From NCBI RefSeq assembly GCF_014647835.1, contig NZ_BMPY01000007.1:1-64000 (forward strand): a stretch of DNA of 64,000 nt, in the 5' to 3' direction. The DNA comes from Microbispora rosea subsp. aerata (GTDB lineage: Bacteria; Actinomycetota; Actinomycetes; Streptosporangiales; Streptosporangiaceae). How positions within the stretch are numbered: position 1 is the stretch's first letter; each line of letters begins with the position of its first letter. Positions 17,687 to 26,172 of this stretch are shown here, piece after piece. The notes beneath the pieces are model-generated. The model was given only the letters and a program-made list of their open reading frames with translations. It was not told the origin of the DNA and made no database searches. Position numbers and translations under genes: made by a program.

Positions 17687-19195
17687 TTGAAGCGCACCCT
17701 CACCCTCGGCGGCCTCGCGGTCGGCCTGCTGGCCGCCGCCGCCGTCGCCACTCCCGCCCACGCAGACACCGACGTCGCCCCGCCGGTCAACCTCGCCAAC
17801 ACGAACTTCGCCGCCCAGCAGGTGGCTGCGTTCTGGCTCGGCGAGAACGCCGCGAACCTGGTGAACGCCACCCCGTACGCCGTCGAGACGACGCTGCCGA
17901 CCAAGCACGTCTCCACGGGTGGCGCCTCCGCCGACAGCAAGCCGGGCCTCGTCGGGTCGAGCGGTGACAAGAAGGCCTCCACCGGCAAGACGAAGAACGT
18001 GAACCTGCCCCGCACCACGGGCAAGGTGTTCTTCATCGGCGCCGACAAGAAGCCGCACTGGTGCTCCGCCACCGCGGTCCAGTCGCAGTACAAGAACCTG
18101 GTGGCGACCGCCGGCCATTGCGTGTACGACACCAAGTCCAACAAGGAGACGCTGGACAAGTGGGTCTTCGTCCCCGGCTACTACCAGGGCAAGACCCCGT
18201 GGGGCATCTACGTCGGCAAGACGGCCTACACGCACTACGACTACAGCGTCTACGAGGACGGCGACCGCGACTACGCGTTCGTGACCGTCTACAACGGCGT
18301 TCTGCCCACGTCCAACAAGCCGACCTCCGGCAAGGACTTCGCCTACCAGTCCGACCTCTTCGACACCAAGCAGGCGGCGTACGCCCACCTGGCCAAGGTG
18401 AAGAAGGAGAAGGGCACGGTCTTCTCCAAGCTGTGGGTCCGCGAGGTCGAGGCCAAGGGCCACGCCGGCTGGGTGCCGGCCAAGGTGAACGACGTCAAGG
18501 CCGCGAACCCGGGCAAGGACCTGACCGACCCGAACGTCCAGCTGAAGTTCGGCTGGAAGGCCGGCGCTCCGCAGGAGATCAGCGAGTGGCAGTTCAAGAA
18601 GGGCGCTGACGCCTACACGCTCCTCTACAAGAAGGAAGTGGAGGAAGGCAAGTGGGGCAACCGGTACAAGGTCACCAAGTACTACAAGCGCACCTTCACC
18701 AAGTTCGACCGCTCGGTCGGCAAGGGTAAGAAGTACCAGGTCGTCGGCGTGAAGCTGACGATCGGCCTCAAGGACGTCGGCACCCTCGGGTCCAACGTCG
18801 GCGGCCAGGGCCTGGCCTACAACCAGAAGATCGGCACGAACGTCTTCGTGTTCGGTTACCCGAGCGGGTCGCACCCGGACGGCAACAACGCCTTCACCGG
18901 CAAGACCCTCAAGTGGAGCTACGGCAAGACCTTCAAGGCGGCCGTCTCGTCCATGAAGGCGGAGGAGGTCATCGGCGTCAAGTCCTCCTTCACCGGTGAG
19001 GGCTCGATCGGCTCGGCGTGGATCTACCGCTACAGCAGCGCCAAGCGCCTCGGTTACCTGAACGGTGTGACCATCACCGTCTCCGACACCGACGGCAACA
19101 AGCGCATCGACACCAGCGTCTCGCCGTACTTCGACGGTGAGACCTACGAGGTCTACAAGGCCGCCGCGAAGAACTGGTCTGGCAAGATCGTCTGA
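17687..19195 (+). CDS. Secreted trypsin-fold protein, paralog 1 (probable pseudoprotease)
   Basis: 502 residues from TTG (RBS AAGGAG). A signal peptide ends near AHA-DTD. A pro-region of about 85 residues precedes NLPRTTGKVFFIG. The His of the triad is H144 in TAGHCVYD, with the C126-C145 disulfide; the Asp is D195 in DRDYAFV. A Lys-rich insert of about 150 residues follows. At the serine loop the family consensus TGGSSGGPW reads TGEGSIGSAW (437-446): Ile441 stands where the nucleophile should be. The second disulfide cysteines are Tyr and Ser here. Position and insertion suggest recent placement between rsmA and ispE. Catalysis by S440 or S443 cannot be ruled out from sequence. Confidence 0.85.
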   Translation: MKRTLTLGGLAVGLLAAAAVATPAHADTDVAPPVNLANTNFAAQQVAAFWLGENAANLVNATPYAVETTLPTKHVSTGGASADSKPGLVGSSGDKKASTGKTKNVNLPRTTGKVFFIGADKKPHWCSATAVQSQYKNLVATAGHCVYDTKSNKETLDKWVFVPGYYQGKTPWGIYVGKTAYTHYDYSVYEDGDRDYAFVTVYNGVLPTSNKPTSGKDFAYQSDLFDTKQAAYAHLAKVKKEKGTVFSKLWVREVEAKGHAGWVPAKVNDVKAANPGKDLTDPNVQLKFGWKAGAPQEISEWQFKKGADAYTLLYKKEVEEGKWGNRYKVTKYYKRTFTKFDRSVGKGKKYQVVGVKLTIGLKDVGTLGSNVGGQGLAYNQKIGTNVFVFGYPSGSHPDGNNAFTGKTLKWSYGKTFKAAVSSMKAEEVIGVKSSFTGEGSIGSAWIYRYSSAKRLGYLNGVTITVSDTDGNKRIDTSVSPYFDGETYEVYKAAAKNWSGKIV

Positions 19196-19228
19196 GCTTC
19201 GCTCGGCGAATTCCCGACCTGAAGGAAC

Positions 19229-19256
19229 GGGCCCGGCCGCTTGGCCGGGCCCTTTT
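19229..19256 (+). terminator. Terminator of paralog 1
   Basis: Perfect 10-bp stem GGGCCCGGCC gctt GGCCGGGCCC followed by TTTT, 33 bp after the stop. It isolates the gene from ispE. Confidence 0.9.
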
Positions 19257-19428
19257 CCGTATCCCCAAATCGCCCCGATTCGGGCTCACCCGTTGAATCT
19301 TCCGGGGGACGTGTGGCGCTAAGCTCGGAACCCATGTCCAGGCACAGTGAAGAGCGGCGATGTGAGATCGGCCGCGGTGCGCGGGCCTGCGCCCGTCCCC
19401 CGGCGCGGCGAGATGTGGAGTGCGGGCG

Positions 19429-20355
19429 ATGAGCGCGATCACGGTACGCGTGCCGGCGAAGGTCAACCTCCAGCTCGCGGTCGGCCCGCTCCGCGAGGAC
19501 GGCTATCACGACCTGGTGAACGTCTTCCACGCGGTCTCGCTGTTCGACGAGGTCACCGCCGCGGAGCCGGTCGACGGGGACGTCGCCGCCGCCCCGCTGC
19601 GGGTCAGGGTCGAGGGGGACCACACCGGGCAGGTGCCGGTGAGCGACGACAACCTCGCCGTACGGGCCGCCAGGGCGCTCGCCGAGCGGGCGGGCCGTTC
19701 TTATCGGGCGGACCTGCTGATCCGCAAGTCGATCCCGGTGGCGGGCGGCATGGCCGGGGGCAGCGCCGACGCCGCCGCGGCCCTGGTCGCCTGCAACGAG
19801 CTGTGGGGCCTCGGCCTGCCCGTCGAAGACCTGATGGAGATCGCCGCCGATATCGGCAGCGACGTGCCGTTCGCCCTGCTCGGCGGCACCGCCGTGGGCA
19901 CCGGGCGCGGGGAGCGGCTCGCGCCGCTGGAGACCGGCGGGGTCTTCCACTGGGTCTTCGCCCTCGCCGACGGCGGGCTGTCGACCCCCAGGGTGTACGG
20001 CGAGTGCGACCGGCTGCGCGAGGAGGCGGGGGTGACCGCACCCCACCCCACGGCGAGCGAGGAACTGCTCGCCGCCCTGCGCGAGGGCGACGCCAAGGCG
20101 CTCGGACAGGCGCTGTCCAACGATCTTGAGCCCGCGGCGCTGTCGCTGCGTCCCTCGCTGGTGGACACGCTCGCCGCCGGCCGGGAGCATGGAGCGCTCG
20201 GCGCGCTCGTCTCCGGGTCCGGCCCCACCTGCGCGTTCCTGGTCGAGTCGGCCGAGCGGGCGGCGGAGCTCGCCGCCGTGATCGGGGACGTCGACGGCTG
20301 CCGCTCCGCGATCACCGCGTACGGGCCCGTCCCCGGGGCTACCGTGGCCGGATAA
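19429..20355 (+). CDS. ispE: 4-diphosphocytidyl-2-C-methyl-D-erythritol kinase
   Basis: 308-residue GHMP kinase, fourth step of the MEP isoprenoid pathway. The substrate-side motif VPAKVNLQLAVGPLREDGYH and the ATP loop PVAGGMAGGSADAAAAL are intact, and SGSGPTCAF is the third GHMP motif. ATG 19429 has GGAG eight bases upstream, better than GTG 19420. Followed after 12 bp by the ABC-F gene and likely co-transcribed with it. The product feeds polyprenyl phosphates used by the PMT and sugar transferases in the window. Confidence 0.95.
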   Translation: MSAITVRVPAKVNLQLAVGPLREDGYHDLVNVFHAVSLFDEVTAAEPVDGDVAAAPLRVRVEGDHTGQVPVSDDNLAVRAARALAERAGRSYRADLLIRKSIPVAGGMAGGSADAAAALVACNELWGLGLPVEDLMEIAADIGSDVPFALLGGTAVGTGRGERLAPLETGGVFHWVFALADGGLSTPRVYGECDRLREEAGVTAPHPTASEELLAALREGDAKALGQALSNDLEPAALSLRPSLVDTLAAGREHGALGALVSGSGPTCAFLVESAERAAELAAVIGDVDGCRSAITAYGPVPGATVAG

Positions 20356-20367
20356 GCTTTACCAGCG

Positions 20368-22221
20368 ATGAACCTGGTCAATCTGGAGTCCGTCTCCCAC
20401 GCCTTCGGGCCCAAGCCGCTGCTCAGCGACGTCTCCCTCGGCTTGGAAGAGGGAGACAGGATCGGTGTCGTCGGCCGCAACGGCGGTGGCAAGACCACGC
20501 TCATCTCGATCGTCGCCGGGACGGTGAAGCCCGACAGCGGCCGGGTCACCCACACGCGTGGCCTGCGCGTCGGCATGCTCTCCCAGCGCGACCAGCTCGA
20601 CCCGGACGCCACGGTGAAAGACATCGTGCTGGGCGGCATGGCCGAGCACGAGTGGGCGGGCGACCCCGTGATCAGGGAGATCCTCGCCAACCTGCTCGGC
20701 GACATCGACCTGTCGGCCGCCGCGGGCGCGCTGTCCGGCGGTGAGCGCCGCCGTACGGCCCTGGCGCGGCTGCTGGTCGCCGAGCACGATCTGCTGATCC
20801 TCGACGAGCCCACGAACCACCTCGACATCGAGGCCATCGCCTGGCTCGCCCGGCATCTCGTCCAGCGCAAGTCGGCGCTGCTGGTCGTCACCCACGACCG
20901 CTGGTTCCTCGACGCGGTCTCCACCCGCACCTGGGAGGTCGTGGACGGCTCGGTCGAGCGATACGAGGGCGGTTACGCGGCGTACGTGCTGGCGAAGGCC
21001 GAGCGGGCGCGGATCGCGCAGGCCGCCGAGGAGCGCCGGCAGAACCTCATGCGCAAGGAGATCGCCTGGCTGCGGCGCGGCCCGCCGGCCCGCACGTCCA
21101 AGCCCAAGTTCCGGATCAACGCGGCCGAGGCGCTGATCGCCAACGAGCCGCCGCCGCGGGAGACCGTCGAGCTGCTCAACTTCGCCTCGGCGCGGCTCGG
21201 CAAGACCGTCTTCGACCTGGAGAACGTGACGCTCCACGCGGGTGGCCCCGGGGCGGGTCCGCTGGTGCTCGACCGGTGCACCTACCAGTTCGGCCCGGGC
21301 GACCGGATCGGCCTGATCGGGGTCAACGGCTCGGGCAAGTCGTCGCTGCTGCGCCTGCTGTCCGGCACGGTCGAGCCCGACTCCGGCCGCGTCGTGCGCG
21401 GCAGGACCGTACGGCTCGCGCACCTGTCGCAGGAGCTCGGCGAGCTCGACCCCACGCGCCGGGTGCTGGAGACCGTCGAGGAGATCCGCAAGTACGTCCA
21501 GGTGGGCAAGAAGGAGTGGTCGGCCTCCCAGCTGCTGGAGCGCCTCGGCTTCCGGGGCGAGGCCCAGTGGAAGGTCGTGGGCGACCTGTCGGGCGGTGAG
21601 CGCCGGCGGCTGCAGCTCCTCCGTCTGATCATGGACGAGCCGAACGTGCTGCTGCTCGACGAGCCGACCAACGACCTCGACATCGAGACGCTCAACGAGC
21701 TGGAAGACCTGCTCGACGGCTGGCCGGGCACGCTCGTGGTGGTGAGCCACGACCGCTACTTCCTGGAGCGGGTGGCCGACCGGTGCGTCGCGCTCCTCGG
21801 GGACGGCAGGCTGTCGCTGCTGCCGGGCGGCGTGGACGAGTATCTCGAACGGCGCGCCCAGGGCACGGCGGTGTCGGCCCGTGCGGCGGCCCGTTCGGCG
21901 ACTACGGCCAAGGCGGGCCCGGGCAAGGCGGGCACGGCCGCGGCGTCGTCGTCCGGCGGGAAGGCGGCCTCACCTGACGGGAAGGCCGGTGGGCTGTCCG
22001 CCAAGGAGCTGCGGGAGCTGCAGAAGGAGCTGAGCCGGCTGGAGCGGCAGCTCGACCGGCTCGGCGAGCGGGAGACGCAGCTCCACGGCGAGATGGCGGA
22101 GGCGGCCACCGACTTCGAGCGGCTGGCGAAGCTCGACGCCGAGCTGCGCGAGGTCACCGCGCAGAAGGAGTCGGTCGAGCTCGAATGGATGACGGTGGCC
22201 GAGCGCCTCGAAGGGCGGTGA
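20368..22221 (+). CDS. ABC-F family ribosome-associated ATPase
   Basis: 617 residues, no membrane domain. Two ATPase cassettes: Walker A GRNGGGKTT and GVNGSGKSS, signatures LSGGERRR (twice), Walker B ILDEPTNHLD and LLDEPTNDLD. They are joined by a linker of about 80 residues rich in charged and helical sequence. A Lys/Ala/Gly-rich spacer leads to a C-terminal coiled coil (LQKELSRLERQLDRLGERET), the Uup/ABC-F type C-terminal domain. ABC-F proteins act on the ribosome (translation factors or antibiotic protection). Its place after ispE suggests a housekeeping role rather than acquired resistance. Confidence 0.92.
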   Translation: MNLVNLESVSHAFGPKPLLSDVSLGLEEGDRIGVVGRNGGGKTTLISIVAGTVKPDSGRVTHTRGLRVGMLSQRDQLDPDATVKDIVLGGMAEHEWAGDPVIREILANLLGDIDLSAAAGALSGGERRRTALARLLVAEHDLLILDEPTNHLDIEAIAWLARHLVQRKSALLVVTHDRWFLDAVSTRTWEVVDGSVERYEGGYAAYVLAKAERARIAQAAEERRQNLMRKEIAWLRRGPPARTSKPKFRINAAEALIANEPPPRETVELLNFASARLGKTVFDLENVTLHAGGPGAGPLVLDRCTYQFGPGDRIGLIGVNGSGKSSLLRLLSGTVEPDSGRVVRGRTVRLAHLSQELGELDPTRRVLETVEEIRKYVQVGKKEWSASQLLERLGFRGEAQWKVVGDLSGGERRRLQLLRLIMDEPNVLLLDEPTNDLDIETLNELEDLLDGWPGTLVVVSHDRYFLERVADRCVALLGDGRLSLLPGGVDEYLERRAQGTAVSARAAARSATTAKAGPGKAGTAAASSSGGKAASPDGKAGGLSAKELRELQKELSRLERQLDRLGERETQLHGEMAEAATDFERLAKLDAELREVTAQKESVELEWMTVAERLEGR

Positions 22222-22250
22222 CGCACCGGCGGTCCGCGACGAGACGACGA

Positions 22251-22280
22251 AAAGGGGGCCCGGCAGTGCCGGGCCCCCTT
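22251..22280. terminator. Bidirectional terminator between abcF and paralog 2
   Basis: An 11-bp stem, GGGGGCCCGGC and GCCGGGCCCCC, is flanked by AAA on one side and TT on the other. It serves the convergent abcF (plus) and paralog 2 (minus) genes. Confidence 0.85.
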
Positions 22281-22299
22281 CGCGCCGGCCGGGGGCGGA

Positions 22300-23751
22300 T
22301 CAGACGATCTTGCCGGACCAGTTGTTCGCGGCCGTCTTGTAGACCTCGTAGGTCTCGCCGTCGAAGTACGGGGAGACGCTGGTGTCGTAGCGCCGGTTGC
22401 CGTCGCGGTCGGCCACGCCGATGGTCACGCCGTTCAGGTAGCCGAGCCGCTTGGCGCTGCTGTAGCGGTAGAGCCAGGCCGAGCCGAGCGCGCCCTCACC
22501 GGTGAAGGACGACTTGACGCCCACGAGGGCCTCGCCCTTGATGGTGGAGGAGCTGGCCGGGAAGGTCTTGCCGTACGACCACTTGAGCGTGTTGCCGCTG
22601 AAGGCGTGGTTGCCGTCGGGGTGCGAGCCGCTCGGGTAGCCGAATACGAAGACCGGCTGGCCGACCTTCTGGTTGTAGGCCAGGCCCTGGCCGCCGACGT
22701 TGTCGCCGAGGCGGCCGACGTCCTTGAGGCCGATCGACAGGACCCGGCCGGTCAGGCGGTAGTCGACGTCGTAGTTGATCCAGTAGGTGCGGACGACGTA
22801 CTTGCCGCCCTTCTTCAGGTAGAAGGCCCTGCCGTCGCGGGACTCCTTGCCCTCTTCCCAGCCGCGGGGCTTGGAGCTGTACTCCCTGTCGGTGACGCCG
22901 GTGCCCGGCTTGAACGGACCGTTCGCGGGAGTGCCCTCGGGGTTGAGCTTCTTCCACTCGCTCCGCTTGACGTAGACCTTCTTCGAGTCCCGCGTGCCCT
23001 CCTTGACCACGTGCCGCGTGTCGAGCACGGGCGTGATGCGCAGGCGGGAGTAGGCGTTGTTCCGGTCCAGCCGGGACTTGGCCGACCTGGCCTCGCGGTA
23101 GGTCTCGTAGGTGCGGGCGTAGCTCTTGCTGGCGCCGCCGGTCGGCAGGATGCCGTTGTAGACGGTGACGAACGCGTAGTCGCGGTCGCCGTCCTCGTAG
23201 ACGCTGTAGTCGTAGTGCGTGTAGGCCGTCTTGCCGACGTAGATGCCCCACGGGGTCTTGCCCTGGTAGTAGCCGGGGACGAAGACCCACTTGTCCAGGG
23301 TCGCCCTGTTGGACTTGGTGTCGTACACGCAATGGCCGGCGGTCGCCACCAGGTTCTTATAGCGCGACTGGACCGCGGTGGCGGAGCACCAGTGCGGCTT
23401 CTTGTCGGCGCCGATGAAGAACACCTTGCCCGTGGTGCGGGGCAGGTTCACGTTCTTGGAGGTGCTCGACGCCTTCTTGTCACCGGACCCGACGAGGCCG
23501 GGCTTACTGCTCGCGGACGGGCCGCCGGTCGACACGTGCTTGGCCGAGACCCGCGTCTCCACGTTGTACGGCTTGGCGTTGCGGAGGTTGGCCATGCGCT
23601 CGCCGAACCAGAAGGCGGCGATCTGCTTGGCGGCGAAGTTGGAGCCGGCCAAGGTGTGGTGCGGAACGCTGTCCGCGTGGGCGGGGGCCGCGACGACCGC
23701 GGAGGCCAGCAGGCCGGCCGCGACGCCACCGAGTGCGAGGGTGCGCTTCAA
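22300..23751 (-). CDS. Secreted trypsin-fold protein, paralog 2 (probable pseudoprotease)
   Basis: 483 residues from TTG 23751 (RBS GGAGAA). Signal peptide ALGGVAAGLLASAVVAAPAH. The catalytic His (TAGHCVYD) and Asp (DRDYAFV) are kept. The serine loop is TGEGALGSAW, so the expected nucleophile is Leu and the preceding Ser of the consensus is Ala: a clearer loss than in paralog 1. The middle insert is the most diverged of the family (KSYARTYETYREARSAKSRL, then KPRGWEEGKE) and lacks the shared Lys-rich block. The ends, including SPYFDGETYEVYK and WSGKIV, are almost identical to the other copies. Convergent with abcF. Confidence 0.87.
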   Translation of the reverse strand: MKRTLALGGVAAGLLASAVVAAPAHADSVPHHTLAGSNFAAKQIAAFWFGERMANLRNAKPYNVETRVSAKHVSTGGPSASSKPGLVGSGDKKASSTSKNVNLPRTTGKVFFIGADKKPHWCSATAVQSRYKNLVATAGHCVYDTKSNRATLDKWVFVPGYYQGKTPWGIYVGKTAYTHYDYSVYEDGDRDYAFVTVYNGILPTGGASKSYARTYETYREARSAKSRLDRNNAYSRLRITPVLDTRHVVKEGTRDSKKVYVKRSEWKKLNPEGTPANGPFKPGTGVTDREYSSKPRGWEEGKESRDGRAFYLKKGGKYVVRTYWINYDVDYRLTGRVLSIGLKDVGRLGDNVGGQGLAYNQKVGQPVFVFGYPSGSHPDGNHAFSGNTLKWSYGKTFPASSSTIKGEALVGVKSSFTGEGALGSAWLYRYSSAKRLGYLNGVTIGVADRDGNRRYDTSVSPYFDGETYEVYKTAANNWSGKIV

Positions 23752-23757
23752 GGGTGT

Positions 23758-23809
23758 TCTCCTCGGTCTGTCGGGGGCACAAAGTACGCCCACCCGTCAG
23801 TAAAGGGAC
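23758..23809 (-). promoter_or_regulatory. Conserved leader of paralog 2
   Basis: On the minus strand CCCTTTACTGACGGGTGGGC and then the GACAGACCGAGGAGA block precede TTG 23751. It matches the other four leaders, but the hairpin arms are less complete here. Confidence 0.55.
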
Positions 23810-23914
23810 GGTAAGCAAGGTAGCGAAGGAGCCAAGCGAAAAGTAGCGCCGCCGAGCGCCCCGGCCGCCCGCCCGCGATGATCAAGGTCGGGGCCGAGCC
23901 TGAAAGTTCGCTGT

Positions 23915-23928
23915 GTTTCCGCTGATGA
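23915..23928 (-). promoter_or_regulatory. Conserved 14-bp box of paralog 2
   Basis: Minus strand TCATCAGCGGAAAC, 57 bp from the CRP-type site, matching paralog 1 at 13 of 14 positions. Confidence 0.6.
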
Positions 23929-23985
23929 GATGCTGATTTCGGAATGCGGTGAACACGTTCCGTTACCGCTCGTTTGAATGACAAA

Positions 23986-24001
23986 TGTGATGTAAATCAC
24001 A
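23986..24001. promoter_or_regulatory. CRP-type site upstream of paralog 2
   Basis: TGTGATGTAAATCACA, a perfect TGTGA-N6-TCACA palindrome, 234 bp before the start codon. Confidence 0.75.
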
Positions 24002-24282
24002 CTGTTGAAGTGGAACCGTCCGCCGTAGTGATCACGTCTGAACTTGCCCGTACGGAACGTCGTCTCGCCGGGCGCGGACGGCTCTGAGGGGGCCGTACGA
24101 CGGGGGAAGACCGGCGCAGGGGCGCGTGGTGCTTCGAAAGAGCGACGCTTTGCAAGAGCGGTGCTTTGGAGGAGGCGCCCGGAAACGGAAGAGGGGCAGC
24201 ACGGCCTCGCGCGCACGGCGATGCCGCGCCCCCGCCCGGGGCGCGGCGCGCCGGAGCCGTACGGGCGGGCCCGTGAACGGAA

Positions 24283-24314
24283 GAGGGGCCCGGCCGCGGA
24301 CGGCCGAGCCCCTC
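24283..24314 (-). terminator. Terminator of paralog 3
   Basis: Outer arms GAGGGGC and GCCCCTC with inner CGGCC/GGCCG form a long interrupted stem about 17 bp past the stop of paralog 3. Confidence 0.7.
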
Positions 24315-24330
24315 CTATGAGATCGGGCGA

Positions 24331-25854
24331 TCAGACGATGTTGCCGGAGTCGGTCGCCGCGGCGGCGTTGTAGACCTCCAGAGTCTCACCGTTGAAGTAC
24401 GGCGAGAGGCTGGTGTCGTACCGGTTGTTGCCGTCGGTGTCCGAGACGCTGATGGTCACACCGTTGAGGTAGCCGAACCTCTTGTTGTTGTCGTACTTGT
24501 ACAGCCAGCCGGAGCCGAGCGCGCCCTCGCCGGTGAAGGACGACTTGATGCCCACGAGGGCCTCGCCCTTGATCGACGGCGCCGTGGCGGGGAAGGTCTT
24601 GCCGTAGCTGTACTTGAGGGTCTTGCCGGTGAAGGCGTGGTCGCCGTCCGGGTGCGAGCCGCTCGGGTAGCCGAACACGAACGTCGGCTGGCCGACCTTC
24701 TGGTTGTAGGCCAGGCCCTGGCCGGACACGTTGGCGCCCAGCTTGCCGACGTCCTTGAGGCCGATGGTCATCTTCTGCCCGACGACCTGGTACTTCTTGC
24801 CGGCCCCCACCGCGCGCTCGAGCTTGGTGAAGGTCCGCTTGTAGTACTTGGTGACGGTGTACTTGTTGCCGCCCTGACGCTCCTCCACGGACGCCTTCCA
24901 CAGGAGGGTCAGGCCGTCCTTGCTGGTGTACGAGGACTCGTTGGAGTTGTACTCCCGCCGGCCGATCTCCTTGGGAGCGTCGGCCTTCCAGCCCTGCTTC
25001 AGCGTGACCTTGGGGTCGGTCAGGTCCTTGCCCGGGTTCGCGACCTTGACGTCGTTGACCTTGGCCGGGACCCAGCCGACGTGGCCCTTGGCCTCGACCT
25101 CGCGGACCCAGAGCTTGGAGAAGACCGTGCTCTTGTCCCGCTTGACCTTGGCCAGGTGGGCGTACGCCGCCTGCTTGGTGTCGAACAGGTCCGACTGGTA
25201 CGCGAAGTCCTTGGCGGAGGCCGGCTTGTCCGAGGTGATCTCGACGCCGTTGTAGACGGCCACGAACGCGTAGTCGTAGTCGGCGTCGTGGTAGACGCTG
25301 TAGTCGAAGTGCGTGAAGGCGACCTTGCCGACGTAGATGCCCCAGGGGGCCTTGCCCTGGTAGTAGCCGGGGATGAAGACCCACTTGTCCAGCGTGGCCT
25401 TCTCCTTCACCGTGTCGAAGACACAGTGACCGGCGGTGGCCACGATGTTCTTGTGCCGCGACTGCAGCGCGGTGGCGGAGCACCAGTGCGGCTTCTTGTC
25501 GGCGCCGATGAAGAACACCTTGCCGGAAGACCGGGGCAGGTTGACGTTCTTCAGCTTGGCGGTGGAGGCCTTCTGGTCACCGCTGGACCCGACGACGCCG
25601 GGCTTGCTGGAGGTGGCCGCCTTGGGCATGTGGGCGACGACCTTGGAGGAGACCTTCGTCTCGACGTTGTACGGGGTGGCGGCGATCAGGTTGGCGGCGT
25701 TCTCACCGAACCAGAAGGCGGCGATCTGCTGGGCGGCGAAGTTGGTCTGGGCCAGCGGCTTGGCCGGGACCTTCTCCGCCTGGGCGGGGGAGGCGACGAT
25801 GGCGGAAGCCAGCAGGCCGGCCGCCACGCCACCGAGAACGAGGGTGCGATTCAC
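24331..25854 (-). CDS. Secreted trypsin-fold protein, paralog 3 (probable pseudoprotease)
   Basis: 507 residues from GTG 25854. Signal peptide GGVAAGLLASAIVASPAQAE. Triad His in TAGHCVFD and Asp in DYDYAFVAV are present. The serine loop is TGEGALGSGW, Leu at the nucleophile position. The insert carries the shared block (HLAKVKRDKSTVFSKLWVRE) plus a unique Ser/Asn-rich stretch (YNSNESSYTSKDGLTLLWKA). The C terminus ends AAATDSGNIV rather than WSGKIV. It is the only member whose upstream region lacks both the CRP-type palindrome and the 14-bp box. Confidence 0.87.
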   Translation of the reverse strand: MNRTLVLGGVAAGLLASAIVASPAQAEKVPAKPLAQTNFAAQQIAAFWFGENAANLIAATPYNVETKVSSKVVAHMPKAATSSKPGVVGSSGDQKASTAKLKNVNLPRSSGKVFFIGADKKPHWCSATALQSRHKNIVATAGHCVFDTVKEKATLDKWVFIPGYYQGKAPWGIYVGKVAFTHFDYSVYHDADYDYAFVAVYNGVEITSDKPASAKDFAYQSDLFDTKQAAYAHLAKVKRDKSTVFSKLWVREVEAKGHVGWVPAKVNDVKVANPGKDLTDPKVTLKQGWKADAPKEIGRREYNSNESSYTSKDGLTLLWKASVEERQGGNKYTVTKYYKRTFTKLERAVGAGKKYQVVGQKMTIGLKDVGKLGANVSGQGLAYNQKVGQPTFVFGYPSGSHPDGDHAFTGKTLKYSYGKTFPATAPSIKGEALVGIKSSFTGEGALGSGWLYKYDNNKRFGYLNGVTISVSDTDGNNRYDTSLSPYFNGETLEVYNAAAATDSGNIV

Positions 25855-26103
25855 TTTTTCTCCCAGGTCTGGCGTGAGGCATGACTTTTGCCCCATGCAT
25901 CAGTGAAGGATGAGAAATAAGTTATCGGAGAAAGCAGGGATGTGTCGGAAATCGTTACTGGAGTGACATCTCGACGAGGTTTCGTCGTGTCGGCCCAGTT
26001 CCGCGGGCATCGAAGGGTGCCCGCGCCGCCTTCCGGCGCTCCTCCGCCTCAGGTGCCGATTTCGGGTATGACCGGGACGCGGAAGGAGCCGGGGGAATTC
26101 CGG
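25855..26103. other. Upstream region of paralog 3
   Basis: Contains the gene-proximal leader (25860-25909). On the minus strand GTCACTCCAGTAAC occurs near 25952-25965, but there is no TGTGA-N6-TCACA site. The rest shows nothing recognisable. Confidence 0.5.
25860..25909 (-). promoter_or_regulatory. Conserved leader of paralog 3
   Basis: Minus strand CCTTCACTGATGCATGGGGC, followed by AAAAGTCATGCC and the CAGACCTGGGAGA block, before GTG 25854. This is the most diverged of the five leaders, with weakened hairpin arms (GGGGC/GCCTC). A -10-like GATAAC lies just upstream. Confidence 0.5.
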
Positions 26104-26140
26104 GGAAAAGAAAAAGGACCCGGCTTGGGGCCGGGCCCTT
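26104..26140 (-). terminator. Terminator of paralog 4
   Basis: On the minus strand AAGGGCCCGGC and GCCGGGTCCTT pair with one G-U, followed by a T-rich run (complement of 26104-26115). Confidence 0.85.
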
Positions 26141-26172
26141 TTCCTTACTTCACGAGATCGCGGAGCCTAAGC

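Larger units (their letters stand above)
23752..24282. other. Regulatory and non-coding region upstream of paralog 2
   Basis: Holds the leader (23758-23809), the 14-bp box and the CRP-type site. Beyond 24001 I see no gene or ordered element apart from two copies of a 16-17-bp near-repeat (AAGAGCGACGCTTT and AAGAGCGGTGCTTT) around 24138-24170. Confidence 0.55.
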
